30,146 nucleotides of DNA, from positions 1-30,146 of IMG/VR virus record IMGVR_UViG_3300030430_004489, one strand, 5' to 3'. A model generated the notes under the pieces. The model did no database searches. It had not been told where the DNA came from and worked only from the letters and a program-made list of their open reading frames with translations. This DNA is from a virus. Of the stretch, positions 1-7,086 are shown one piece after another. The first letter of the stretch is position 1. Each line of letters starts with the position of its first letter. Both the position numbers and the translations under genes were made by a program.

Positions 1-18
1 CAACCAAAGAGCAAAACA

Positions 19-189
19 ATGACATACAACAAAATGCTATACAAGAAACTTCAAAACATGATGAAAGAGCTTGATACACTCATCGAACAATCACATGTAT
101 TTGATAAAAAATATCAGCAACAACTAAACGACATTTACACAAAGATCGATCTGTTGCTTGAGCAAATGGAAAACAACAACGACCAATAA
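19..189 (+). CDS. Small hypothetical protein, 56 aa, charged helical
   Basis: The frame runs from ATG to TAA and encodes 56 residues. It is rich in Lys, Gln, Asn, Leu and Met, starts MTYNKMLYKK and ends MENNNDQ, and has heptad-like spacing of Leu, Ile and Met suggesting a short coiled coil. An AAAGAG box lies seven bases upstream. A second copy at 29709-29879 differs at about six residues (mostly conservative) and has many silent changes, which is good evidence that the frame is really translated. It belongs to the tiny-gene operon that begins at the right end of the window (promoter near 29328) and stops at the terminator near 687. I do not recognise a family; function unknown. Confidence 0.75.
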   Translation: MTYNKMLYKKLQNMMKELDTLIEQSHVFDKKYQQQLNDIYTKIDLLLEQMENNNDQ

Positions 190-195
190 CAACAA

Positions 196-215
196 CCCGC
201 CCGCCCTGCGCGGGC
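196..215 (+). other. Intergenic GC-rich RNA hairpin
   Basis: Directly after the stop codon at 189 comes AACAAC and then a GC-rich inverted repeat (GCCCG pairing with CGGGC, or CCCGC with GCGGG). It is followed by a CAA-rich leader and the AAAGGACA ribosome site of the next gene. There is no U-run, so it is not a classical terminator. The same architecture with different stem sequences occurs at 29674-29689, 29886-29905, 7238-7251 (minus) and 7723-7736 (minus). A role in RNA stability or in separating translation of neighbouring tiny genes is inference. Confidence 0.55.
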
Positions 216-240
216 AACTTCAAACCAAAGGACAATAACC

Positions 241-405
241 ATGAAATGCGTAATCATCACATATCAATCAGGCAAAACAGCCGTATACCTCAAAACCGAT
301 CCCGCGCTACTTGACGAGATCTTGCACTCGAATGATTGGATCGTTGAGCTACATGAGGCCGATTTTATACAACCAAAGCCCACAGCAAAAAAAGGGGGTG
401 AGTAA
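241..405 (+). CDS. Small hypothetical protein, 54 aa
   Basis: Encodes 54 residues beginning MKCVIITYQSGKTAVYLK. The alternating hydrophobic start suggests two beta strands; a helix (residues about 20-29) and a Lys/Gly-rich tail follow. The ribosome site AAAGGACA sits eight bases before the ATG. The stop overlaps the next start as TAATG, implying translational coupling. The second copy at 29930-30094 is almost identical in protein sequence while carrying several silent changes, so the gene is under purifying selection. No known family recognised. Confidence 0.75.
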   Translation: MKCVIITYQSGKTAVYLKTDPALLDEILHSNDWIVELHEADFIQPKPTAKKGGE

Positions 406-641
406 TGCACATCCTTGTATTTATCGCGATGTATATCGTCAAGCCTGCGCTCATCATGGCGACAATCATCAGCGTAATCGTCGCCGCCTATATCATCACC
501 ACAACCAAAGGAACCAAGCCCATGAACACACAACACACAACGCGAAGCGTGCGCAAGCTCATCAAAGCAGTTGGAAAAACCAAAACTGTTGAACTTCTTC
601 AAACAAAAGGTTTGCGCCTCGAAGATTTCGGTATTATGTAA
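405..641 (+). CDS. Small membrane protein, 78 aa
   Basis: The ATG overlaps the previous stop (TAATG), with an AAAGGGGGTGAG ribosome site inside the upstream gene. Residues about 2-33 are almost wholly hydrophobic and form one long or two short membrane helices. A soluble basic tail follows, containing a stretch (SVRKLIKAVGKTKTVELL) that looks like a small helical domain. A partial second copy begins at 30094 and is cut by the window end. It is the last gene before the terminator at 687. Membrane placement is secure from sequence; function unknown. An internal ATG at residue 40 could give a shorter soluble product. Confidence 0.7.
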   Translation: MHILVFIAMYIVKPALIMATIISVIVAAYIITTTKGTKPMNTQHTTRSVRKLIKAVGKTKTVELLQTKGLRLEDFGIM

Positions 642-686
642 CATGTGATCCTTGTTATTTATGATACACGAATCTATGTTGTTTTG

Positions 687-711
687 CCGCTCCTCACGGG
701 GCGGTTTTTTT
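687..711 (+). terminator. Rho-independent terminator of tiny-gene operon
   Basis: Stem CCGCTCC with GGGGCGG (seven pairs, one G-T wobble) around a short loop, followed by a run of seven T. It lies 45 bases after the stop at 641 and just before the promoter of the next plus-strand gene, so it ends the operon that starts near 29328. Confidence 0.85.
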
Positions 712-739
712 ATTTCTGAAAAAAGATCAAAAATAATAC

Positions 740-768
740 TTGACCAATATAATATATTGGTTAATATA
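740..768 (+). promoter_or_regulatory. Promoter with 15-bp palindromic operator in the spacer
   Basis: TTGACC (740-745), 17-base spacer, AATATA (763-768). The spacer carries a perfect palindrome, CCAATATA-A-TATATTGG (744-760), whose 15-base core CAATATAATATATTG (745-759) is one of seven related sites in this window. A repressor bound there would block RNA polymerase. Drives the gene at 800. The promoter is inferred from sequence only. Confidence 0.7.
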
Positions 769-799
769 TAAGAGAACCCAACAACAAAGGACAAACAAA

Positions 800-1114
800 A
801 TGACTAAAGTTCAACTCATCAAAAAAGCAGTCTCACTTATGCCAACCGCTCAAGATATGTTTCAAGATTTTCCTAGTGATTGGACAATCGAATTAACAAC
901 AACCAAATTCACACACAGCTATACAACAGCGCAACAAAACGCTGATATAACATTCTCAGAATACGGAAAAAAAGAAGCACTTGCGCAGGGTGATGTTTTA
1001 TTTATCAAAATGCACTACGGATTCAAAGCCTTTGAAAATGGCAAGTTGGTATCATGTGGCGAAGCTTCCACAAAAAAAGAATTGTTCTATGTAAACAAAC
1101 TTATTGCAGCATAG
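800..1114 (+). CDS. Hypothetical protein, 104 aa, stand-alone unit
   Basis: The start is chosen at MTKVQLIKKA because AAAGGACA lies eight bases upstream, in the same arrangement as the other small genes; longer readings upstream run through the promoter. The protein looks like a small alpha/beta fold: a basic N-terminal helix, then alternating strands with a FIKMHYGFKAFENGKLV stretch. It has its own operator-bearing promoter (740-768) and its own terminator (1137-1158), and points against the neighbouring head genes, which is the layout of a phage moron. No family recognised. An anti-host role is possible but only a guess from context. Confidence 0.75.
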   Translation: MTKVQLIKKAVSLMPTAQDMFQDFPSDWTIELTTTKFTHSYTTAQQNADITFSEYGKKEALAQGDVLFIKMHYGFKAFENGKLVSCGEASTKKELFYVNKLIAA

Positions 1115-1136
1115 ACAAAACAAACCACGATACACA

Positions 1137-1158
1137 GGCCGCATAATGCGGCCTTTTT
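1137..1158 (+). terminator. Rho-independent terminator
   Basis: Perfect inverted repeat GGCCGCAT-A-ATGCGGCC (1137-1153) followed by TTTTTATTT, 22 bases after the stop of the gene at 800. It also lies at the convergent end of the minus-strand gene at 1157. The same stem sequence recurs at 4958-4974. Confidence 0.85.
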
Positions 1159-1558
1159 ATTTGCGCTTGAAAAACAGATCCGTACACTTTTCGAGCGTAT
1201 CACCATCAAGCCCATCACATGCGGCCTGTATGCTTTTCGTGTTGCTGATGTTGGCTATTTCGTTGCAATCGCTTTGTGATGTCTGTGCATCGATCCCGCG
1301 TTGCTGCATCCTACAAAACATTTCACGACACAAAAGATCGCCTTGCGCTTGCGTGACAATAAAATCAGGCGCGCATATATCTTTAACTAAATCTAGTTTG
1401 GTTAATTGCTTTTGTACTTCGGTTTGACCTTTGGCCACCTCATCGCCGCCAACAGCCACAACAACAGGCTCATTTTGCTTTGTGGTGTTCTGAACAACAA
1501 CGACACCGCCAACGCCTAACACGAGGCCCACAACGCCCGCAATCACTAACTCTAACAT
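1157..1558 (-). CDS. Membrane-anchored protein with six cysteines, 133 aa
   Basis: The start MLELVIAGVVG is preferred over an upstream ATG because AGGAAG lies seven bases before it. Residues about 4-23 form one Gly/Val-rich membrane helix with no clear signal-peptidase site, so a type II anchor is likely. After a linker, the C-terminal half carries six cysteines (in ICAP, LLCRE, MFCRM, SDCN, AACDG and EKCT), as in a small disulfide-bonded domain outside the inner membrane. It follows a 33-residue membrane protein and the portal-MuF gene in one minus-strand run. A spanin-like, superinfection-exclusion or host-envelope role is conceivable; no family recognised. Confidence 0.65.
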   Translation of the reverse strand: MLELVIAGVVGLVLGVGGVVVVQNTTKQNEPVVVAVGGDEVAKGQTEVQKQLTKLDLVKDICAPDFIVTQAQGDLLCREMFCRMQQRGIDAQTSQSDCNEIANISNTKSIQAACDGLDGDTLEKCTDLFFKRK

Positions 1559-1562
1559 GCTT

Positions 1563-1664
1563 TTACTTCCTATCATTTGTGAAACTCATAATTACATCTA
1601 TGACCAACAAAACCAAAAGGCCCATTATGATCCATGCTTCATTAGGATAACCAAAAATGAGCAT
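1563..1664 (-). CDS. Single-pass membrane peptide, 33 aa
   Basis: A very short frame, starting two bases after the portal-MuF stop (TGATATG). A GGTGAT box within the end of the portal gene can serve as ribosome site. The product begins MLIFGYPNEAW and has one hydrophobic helix of about 17 residues (IIMGLLVLLVIDVIM) and a short polar tail ending NDRK. Its stop overlaps the ribosome site of the next gene at 1558, a tight coupled arrangement that supports it being real. Holin-like or accessory membrane function is possible; the sequence alone cannot say. Confidence 0.55.
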   Translation of the reverse strand: MLIFGYPNEAWIIMGLLVLLVIDVIMSFTNDRK

Positions 1665-1665
1665 A

Positions 1666-4600
1666 TCAATCACCGATCAACGGGATTAATGTACACCTGC
1701 AGTTGATATCCTCAGATGCAATCCCAAACCCGCCGGGGCTTTCGGTGCTGTCGCCTGTGGACGGTACAACAAACTTATCATTGACATCTACAACTTGACC
1801 GTCAAGCTCAATATGTGTATCGCGTACACTATCATCAAGCGACGATAACCACTCTTTGCGAATGTTGATCCCGTTGTTTGCTGCGGTTGTGTAGGCTTGA
1901 TCCGTTGCCATATTGACCGCCTTTGTTGATTCGGTTCGTGCAATCGATCGCGCCCGCTTCGCTGAAAAGATTGCATCACGTTCGAGATCCCGCGCCATTT
2001 CATCGACTGAATCACCATTCAGTAATCCAGCCTCAACAATCTTTTTGATCTTGTTTGCTGTGGTTTGGCTGATCTGCATTGACGCAAGATCGTTGGCATT
2101 GACAGCCGCTTCACGACTTCCAAAGATCAGATCAAGGGGTTTTGTTTTGCCCGCTCGCGCAAAGACATCATCAAGCGCATCATTTCCCGCCAAGCTCCAA
2201 ACACTTAACCATTGACGCACCATTTGTTTACGTAAAATACGCATTTCGTCAATAGGTGACAATAATGAGGCCCAGTCAATCACGGCCCGCGTAACCTTTG
2301 CAGATCCTGCATGTTTGCGGCTTACAACATAATCTTTGATACGGTCTTGATAACGTTTAAGCGATTGCCTGAGGTATGTATACACAACACGCTCAATGCT
2401 CTTTTCAGCGGGTTGTTGCACCCGTTTCACCCACCCGTGCCACATGTCCGATCGTTCTTTGCGTGCGTTGATCTTTTTCTTTTCCTCCTCAATGAGCTCT
2501 TTCATATACGTTTGACCACGATCGCCAACAACAAACCATTTGATTTGTGCAACGGTACCGGCAAGGCGAAAATCTTGTAAATGACGTGCGGCCCATGATT
2601 CGCGCTTACGTATTGCCATCTCTTCCGTATCGGTTTTTGGCTCTTTATCAGCGCGATCAACAATAGGCTTGAGCCGTCTGTATTGGTTGTTGCCCTCAAT
2701 GTTTCCACCCTTGCGCCATATTTGCGGCCAATTGTCTTTTAAGTCTTGTGCATAGTCTGCATCAAATACTCTGTATTGTGAATTTGCAAGCGATACCGTT
2801 CGATCGTCTCCTTGCGTTGGAAAGTTTGTTATTTCCTCCTTTTTCGTTTGCTCCTTTTCCCATGGCGCAACGGGTGCGGTTTCATCAAATCGATCATACA
2901 AATCTTTGATTTGCTCATAAAGACGCTCTTTGTCCTTTTGGGTTGCGCCGCTCAGGTTGTAATAACCCGCGCCAAATTTAGGCTCACCACGTACCGAAGA
3001 TCCTGCGGCAACAACACCACGAAAAACGATCTGTAAATCACCGTTGATCATTTTGGCGATAGGCAAGCGATACGATGCCGGATCATCATCGCCGCCCCTG
3101 TTGACAAACAAAAAGGCTTGCGCATATCGATCCATGTTTTCATCATCGCCTAATATCTTTTTTGCTTCACGTTTGGTAAATCCCCAGTTTTGATCCTTTG
3201 CAGCAAGATCAAGATCTTTCCACCCATAAATCAAGTGTTTTTTTTTATCGTCATCATCCTCAGCATTTGACAGCGGGTGATCCTTTGGCAATAGATCGGT
3301 ATCATATGGTGATCGTCTGTACTTGCCTGTACGAAGCGCATACAACAAACCATTCACGCGCCCCATGGCCCACTGTGCGCCGCTTGAAACCGACGGGCGC
3401 ACGCTCTCGGGATTGCCCTCGTATGCAGCCAAACCGCGCCAATATGACACCGCCAAATAACCGCTATTGGTTAGCTTTTTCTTTGGGTTGTCGCCGTACT
3501 CCTCATTATGATCCTTTGCCTTTTTTTTTAATGCCTTTTGTGTTGATTCAGGTAATGCGCCCATAGCCTCAAAAGCATTACTCTTGAGGCCATAATTAGT
3601 TTCTTGCTTTTGGTTTTTGTCAATGGCTCTAAGCATAAATTCGAGAGCTCGCACGTTTTGGCCCTCCTCATCGCCTATATCTTGCGCGGGTGTTTCTCGT
3701 TCATCCTTTGGTATTATAGGGGCATCTTCAAGGCCCTCATACATGTACGCATCAGCCGGATCCATACCATTAAGTATATTTTTGGTTACGCGGTCAAGCT
3801 GTGAATCACGTATCGTTTGCAATGCTTCGACACCTGAATAATCGATTTCAACACGCAAGGAAGTATCAAACCGCTTTGCAATTTGCGTGAGCAAGAAACT
3901 CAATCGTTTACCTCTTTTGGTTTGTACTTCCCAGTAGTTTTGTGCCTGTTGCCGTGATACCGCAAAGTTTGCGCTATTATCACCCAACACCGATGGCGGC
4001 ACGCCAAACACCGCGCTAATCGCTTGCCTTGTATAATCTCGTACGGCCTGAAATTCGAGATCACGCGGCGATACCTGCAACGGTTCAACATTTACTTGAC
4101 CGCTTAAGACCATCGCCCCGCCCTCTTGACTCATGCCTTTGTATGCGTCAAGTATTGCACGTCGTTGCTCATAATCCCAAATGTCAGCCTCATCGGATGG
4201 ACTGATCAAAATGTCAGGCCGCCCCTTTTTTGCTGCATCACTGGCTAGCTTTTGCGCGCTTATATCGGCCCCTATTTCGCGTTGTAATGGTTGGATACCT
4301 CCGACACCATACAAAGCATTTACACCCGCGCCCCAAGAAGCACTCTGAGCGTATACGACACGCTCGATCGGATATGCAACAATGTTGCCACTATCCTCGA
4401 ACTCAAAGCCCTTAATTCCGACTATTGGATCCGTAATGATTCGCGTTTGCTCAGGATGCAAACGGAACAATGAGGCGGGTGTATCCTGAGGCCCTGCGAG
4501 CAAAACATAACAACCGCCCGTTAACATCAAGTCAACGATCAACTGTTCGCGAAATGAAAAGCCGTCAACGTATGTGCTTGGTTGTTCCATCAAATCAAGG

Positions 4601-4896
4601 AATGGATGATCCATTAATACTTCGCTTGTTTCACCGCGCCCGCGTATGAGCTTGATCGGTAAAGCCGCCAAATCTTGTGACGCTCTTGAAACCGCTGCAA
4701 ATACATAGCCATGTTGTGAAAATGCAGCCATTGAAACGCCTGCAGGGTATGGATTTCGCGCACCTTGTGCCCTGTCCCAGTCTGCACCGTGTGCAGGCCG
4801 CTCAGGCTTTTCAACAGGTTTTGCAAACGCCTTTGTTATTGGTTCGATCAAGCGTGCCCAAAAAGATACGGGTTTTGCTGGAAGATCTTTGCTCAT
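1666..4896 (-). CDS. Portal protein fused to MuF-type minor head protein, 1076 aa
   Basis: Residues about 1-400 are an HK97-family portal, the ring at the capsid vertex through which DNA passes (AVFGVPPSVLG near 295-305 and the following AVSRQQ helix are typical). Residues about 935-1076 are a MuF minor head domain: RARSIARTEST, then KEWLSSLDDSVRDTH, LDGQVVDVND and the closing INCRCT. Between them lie three modules that I associate with other phage head proteins: about 437-540 (SYWRGLAAYEG, QWAMGRVNGLL, DTDLLPKDHP), about 555-675 (WGFTKREAKKILGD, LPIAKMINGDLQIVFRGVVAA) and about 705-805 (YRVFDADYAQDLKDNWPQIW, WAARHLQDFRLAG). Ordinary portals are 400-500 residues and MuF proteins are separate genes. 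The start has a good GAGGTGAT site. No frame break is seen. Confidence 0.9.
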   Translation of the reverse strand: MSKDLPAKPVSFWARLIEPITKAFAKPVEKPERPAHGADWDRAQGARNPYPAGVSMAAFSQHGYVFAAVSRASQDLAALPIKLIRGRGETSEVLMDHPFLDLMEQPSTYVDGFSFREQLIVDLMLTGGCYVLLAGPQDTPASLFRLHPEQTRIITDPIVGIKGFEFEDSGNIVAYPIERVVYAQSASWGAGVNALYGVGGIQPLQREIGADISAQKLASDAAKKGRPDILISPSDEADIWDYEQRRAILDAYKGMSQEGGAMVLSGQVNVEPLQVSPRDLEFQAVRDYTRQAISAVFGVPPSVLGDNSANFAVSRQQAQNYWEVQTKRGKRLSFLLTQIAKRFDTSLRVEIDYSGVEALQTIRDSQLDRVTKNILNGMDPADAYMYEGLEDAPIIPKDERETPAQDIGDEEGQNVRALEFMLRAIDKNQKQETNYGLKSNAFEAMGALPESTQKALKKKAKDHNEEYGDNPKKKLTNSGYLAVSYWRGLAAYEGNPESVRPSVSSGAQWAMGRVNGLLYALRTGKYRRSPYDTDLLPKDHPLSNAEDDDDKKKHLIYGWKDLDLAAKDQNWGFTKREAKKILGDDENMDRYAQAFLFVNRGGDDDPASYRLPIAKMINGDLQIVFRGVVAAGSSVRGEPKFGAGYYNLSGATQKDKERLYEQIKDLYDRFDETAPVAPWEKEQTKKEEITNFPTQGDDRTVSLANSQYRVFDADYAQDLKDNWPQIWRKGGNIEGNNQYRRLKPIVDRADKEPKTDTEEMAIRKRESWAARHLQDFRLAGTVAQIKWFVVGDRGQTYMKELIEEEKKKINARKERSDMWHGWVKRVQQPAEKSIERVVYTYLRQSLKRYQDRIKDYVVSRKHAGSAKVTRAVIDWASLLSPIDEMRILRKQMVRQWLSVWSLAGNDALDDVFARAGKTKPLDLIFGSREAAVNANDLASMQISQTTANKIKKIVEAGLLNGDSVDEMARDLERDAIFSAKRARSIARTESTKAVNMATDQAYTTAANNGINIRKEWLSSLDDSVRDTHIELDGQVVDVNDKFVVPSTGDSTESPGGFGIASEDINCRCTLIPLIGD

Positions 4897-4957
4897 AGTA
4901 TCACCTCACATTTGCAAATATAGCACGATCGCGGGGGTATTGCCCAAATACAACAAA

Positions 4958-4974
4958 GGCCGCATTATGCGGCC
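4958..4974 (-). terminator. Hairpin terminating the moron at 4996, weak T-run
   Basis: Perfect inverted repeat GGCCGCAT-n-ATGCGGCC followed on the minus strand by TTTGTTGTATTTG, 21 bases after the stop at 4996 and before the ribosome site of the portal gene. The stem is the same as at 1137. The interrupted T-run makes termination partial at best. Confidence 0.55.
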
Positions 4975-4995
4975 GTGTATTGCGGTTTGTTGTGA

Positions 4996-5400
4996 CTACT
5001 CGCCACACATCCACAGCCAACAATCAGCGTTTTGATCAAGTTTGGTTTCTTTGCAATCGTTTGCAAGTTCTTGATAAAAGTTTGCCATTTCCTCAGCACT
5101 ATCAGCCCAAAGATATTTTTTCATTGATTGAAAGTATTCAATACCTCTTTGTGATTTGTAAAAATCAGCACTGTGTTGAAACTTTGCAACGATACAAAAG
5201 TTTTCGTGATCAGCGTCCATCCGCGCCTCAAAATTTTCTTTTCCATCTCTATGTACGACTATATCAAATTTGTTGTATCCTTGTAAGTTTGGCTCATATG
5301 ATAAAACTTCTTTGATTGCCTTTGTAAGTTCTTTTGTGCTGTTATATTTGCCGTCTTTGCTGATGTATCCCTCATTGAATTCGATTGTATATGTAGTCAT
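4996..5400 (-). CDS. Hypothetical acidic protein, 134 aa (moron)
   Basis: Starts MTTYTIEFNEGY with an AAAGGACA site eight bases upstream. The order beta-strand, helix (STKELTKAIKEVL), strands and C-terminal helices suggests a small alpha/beta protein; the C-terminus is Trp/Cys-rich (DCWLWMCGE). The gene sits between the methyltransferase operon and the portal gene, has its own operator-bearing promoter (5449-5478) and is followed by a hairpin, so it is a self-contained expression unit. Its promoter and leader are nearly identical to those of the unrelated gene at 16510. No family recognised; host takeover or anti-defence is speculation from layout. Confidence 0.75.
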   Translation of the reverse strand: MTTYTIEFNEGYISKDGKYNSTKELTKAIKEVLSYEPNLQGYNKFDIVVHRDGKENFEARMDADHENFCIVAKFQHSADFYKSQRGIEYFQSMKKYLWADSAEEMANFYQELANDCKETKLDQNADCWLWMCGE

Positions 5401-5468
5401 TTTATTTGTCCTTTGTTTTGTTGTTGTTGTAGTTTTTTCCTACACAATCAATATAGTATATTGAAAAG
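5401..5468 (-). repeat. Promoter-leader repeat, copy A
   Basis: About 68 bases that match 16864-16930 with only a handful of differences. The unit contains the palindrome, the conserved CTACAACAACAAC leader and the AAAGGACA ribosome site, and ends at the start codon. The coding sequences behind the two copies are not detectably related, so a promoter-leader cassette has been duplicated or exchanged. Confidence 0.8.
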
Positions 5469-5478
5469 TAAAAGGCAA
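5449..5478 (-). promoter_or_regulatory. Promoter overlapping 15-bp palindromic operator
   Basis: On the minus strand: TTGCCT (5478-5473), 17-base spacer, TATATT (5455-5450). The -10 hexamer lies inside the perfect palindrome CAATATAGTATATTG (5449-5463). Drives the gene at 4996-5400. Confidence 0.7.
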
Positions 5479-5501
5479 ATAAAAAGCAACAATCAAAGTG
5501 A

Positions 5502-5798
5502 TTATTTTTTTGCTTTGCGATCAAAGTAGCGTTTAAGTGCTTCCCTGTACTGTTTTTCATTGTACTGAAATGCGATCATCACATCACGTTGCTCTAACAC
5601 TGAATCATCTATGATGGCATCAAAGAGCATTTCAACGCCATGATCGCCGCATGCCTTTTGATAATCCTCAATCAAATGCGTCAATGTGGTTTGACAATCG
5701 ACCATTTGAATATGAAGCCTCAGGAGCCTGTTGCGTGCTTCTGAGATCTTATGTACAAGGCTGATGATACGCCTTTCAAGCTTTTGCTCATGACTCAT
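5502..5798 (-). CDS. Hypothetical helical protein, 98 aa
   Basis: Starts MSHEQKLERRIISLV with GAGGATC upstream, which is inside the end of the methyltransferase gene (11-base overlap). The product is almost entirely helical and charged, with coiled-coil character (residues about 5-50), and ends KRYFDRKAKK. Overlap with the methyltransferase means the two are co-translated. A role as a partner of the methyltransferase is possible but not shown. No family recognised. Confidence 0.7.
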   Translation of the reverse strand: MSHEQKLERRIISLVHKISEARNRLLRLHIQMVDCQTTLTHLIEDYQKACGDHGVEMLFDAIIDDSVLEQRDVMIAFQYNEKQYREALKRYFDRKAKK

Positions 5799-7086
5799 AA
5801 AGATCCTCAAATAATGATAGTTGTGCGTTTTCGAGTTTGTACTGTTCGCGCGCCGCTTCGATGCGCCCGTCTATGATTGGCATGTATTCCGGTGTGAGCT
5901 CCATACCAATAAAATCAAAGCCCTCAAGAAGTGCAGCCGCGCCCGTTGTACCGCTACCCGTAAAAGGATCAAGTATCACAGATCCCTTTTGCCCGCCAAT
6001 CAATCGACAACACCACCGCATGAGCTTGATCGGCTTAACTGTTGGGTGTATATTGCGCACCTGATCAACCCTTGCACCGGCACCGGCGCGCGGATTCCTC
6101 GATCCTGCGGCCCCCTCTTTTCGTTGTACAACCTCATGACCTTTCATTGGTCTTAAATGGTCAAGCCCTTGCTCACGCTCAGATCGTGAGGCTTTTGGGC
6201 ATTGGTAAAGGTTTGCAGGCCATCGACCAAACTCATCACTTTTTGATGATAGCTTTGACGGGTTATGATCGCCTTTGTACTTTTGCCCGCTTCCATCCAT
6301 ATACGAACCGTATACATTAGAATTACTTTGATGGTTATATTCAAGTTTTTCGTTTGGGCCTACCCAACACGGATCACCATACCCAAAACGACACGCATCT
6401 ATATTGAGCGCACCCGTGCCATGTTTCAATACATTTTGTGCAATGGTCAAACCCTTTTCAAGCGGCTTACGAAGTAACAAAGCGGGTTCAACTGCGGGCT
6501 TAAGTGCCGTGCCAAACCCCGCCCATTTTTGAGCGTCTTGTGTTGCGGGTTTTGTGATTGTTGATACATTTTGCGGTATCCCGTCACCGTTGCCAAACTT
6601 CTCAAACCCTGTGTTTTTTCGTTGCCCTGTTACACTTGTAATGATCCCCGTATCTTCACGAACCGCCCCCGCCTCACGATCGATTGCTTTGCTTATATCG
6701 TGCGACTTTGGAAATCCTGAGAAGTAACACCAGTGAATCATATCACGTATCACAAAACCGCCCTGTTGCGCAGCCATACCCAACGCACAAACGGTACGCG
6801 TTGAGCTAAAGGCTATCATGTGCCCGCCGTGTTTCAAGACACGTAAACACTCAGCAAAGAAGTTGTGACACGGTACGGCTTGATCCCACTCTTTGCCCAT
6901 AAATCCCTTAAGCTTGCGCCCCTCTTCGATGTCTGCCCAAGTGCGCGCTATGCCATCAGGTGACATGCCATACGGCGGATCGGTTACAATCGCGTCAATG
7001 CTATTCGAGGGCAAAGTTTTAAGGAGTTTCATGCAATCCCCGTGAAAAACTTTTGTTGTTGGTATATCATCCCAGTTGTCAATCAT
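5788..7086 (-). CDS. DNA (N6-adenine or N4-cytosine) methyltransferase, beta class, 432 aa
   Basis: An S-adenosylmethionine-dependent DNA methyltransferase. The catalytic motif TDPPYG is at residues 35-40 and the SAM-binding motif DPFTGSGTTG is near the C-terminus (about 373-382). This order (motif IV before motif I) defines the beta class. HPTVKPIKLMRW just before motif I is typical of phage DNA methylases. The region of about residues 130-340 is the likely target-recognition part. The start MIDNWDDIP overlaps the upstream tiny gene as ATGA; a longer reading would begin inside that gene. No endonuclease gene is nearby, so it is an orphan methylase, probably protecting phage DNA or timing replication. 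Target site cannot be read from sequence. Confidence 0.92.
   Translation of the reverse strand: MIDNWDDIPTTKVFHGDCMKLLKTLPSNSIDAIVTDPPYGMSPDGIARTWADIEEGRKLKGFMGKEWDQAVPCHNFFAECLRVLKHGGHMIAFSSTRTVCALGMAAQQGGFVIRDMIHWCYFSGFPKSHDISKAIDREAGAVREDTGIITSVTGQRKNTGFEKFGNGDGIPQNVSTITKPATQDAQKWAGFGTALKPAVEPALLLRKPLEKGLTIAQNVLKHGTGALNIDACRFGYGDPCWVGPNEKLEYNHQSNSNVYGSYMDGSGQKYKGDHNPSKLSSKSDEFGRWPANLYQCPKASRSEREQGLDHLRPMKGHEVVQRKEGAAGSRNPRAGAGARVDQVRNIHPTVKPIKLMRWCCRLIGGQKGSVILDPFTGSGTTGAAALLEGFDFIGMELTPEYMPIIDGRIEAAREQYKLENAQLSLFEDLYES

Larger units (their letters stand above)
1..457. repeat. Left copy of diverged terminal direct repeat
   Basis: This stretch matches 29691-30146 in the same orientation. 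By eye I count about 33 substitutions and one single-base indel (before the ATG at 241 versus 29930), about 93% identity. Bases 1-78 are essentially identical. Most differences in the second gene are silent (Pro, Ala, Leu, Glu, Leu and Asp codons in a row change only in the third base), so they look evolved under selection rather than sequencing noise. The repeat holds two complete tiny genes and the start of a third. The simplest reading is that the window closes on itself as a circle or a tandem, with the two ends taken from different strains or different copies. Confidence 0.9.

Noticed and set aside
311-592. Plus-strand 93-codon frame overlapping the genes at 241 and 405
   Set aside because: Shadow of the real genes, His/Arg-rich without a ribosome site; the frames at 241 and 405 are the ones conserved in the right-end copy.
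264-794. Long minus-strand open frame of 176 codons opposite the tiny genes
   Set aside because: It runs through the terminator at 687-711 and the operator-bearing promoter at 740-768, lacks a ribosome site and has an unnatural composition; the plus-strand genes are supported by the diverged second copy.
1137-4974. Identical GGCCGCAT-n-ATGCGGCC hairpins at 1137 and 4958 as inverted repeats bounding a mobile unit
   Set aside because: A hairpin is its own inverted repeat, so two copies give no polarity. Both sit right after gene ends where terminators are expected, and no recombinase or target duplication is seen.
5449-5463. Palindromes as transposon ends or attachment sites
   Set aside because: They are short, sit at promoter -10 positions and are not paired around any transposase or integrase gene; none was found in the window.
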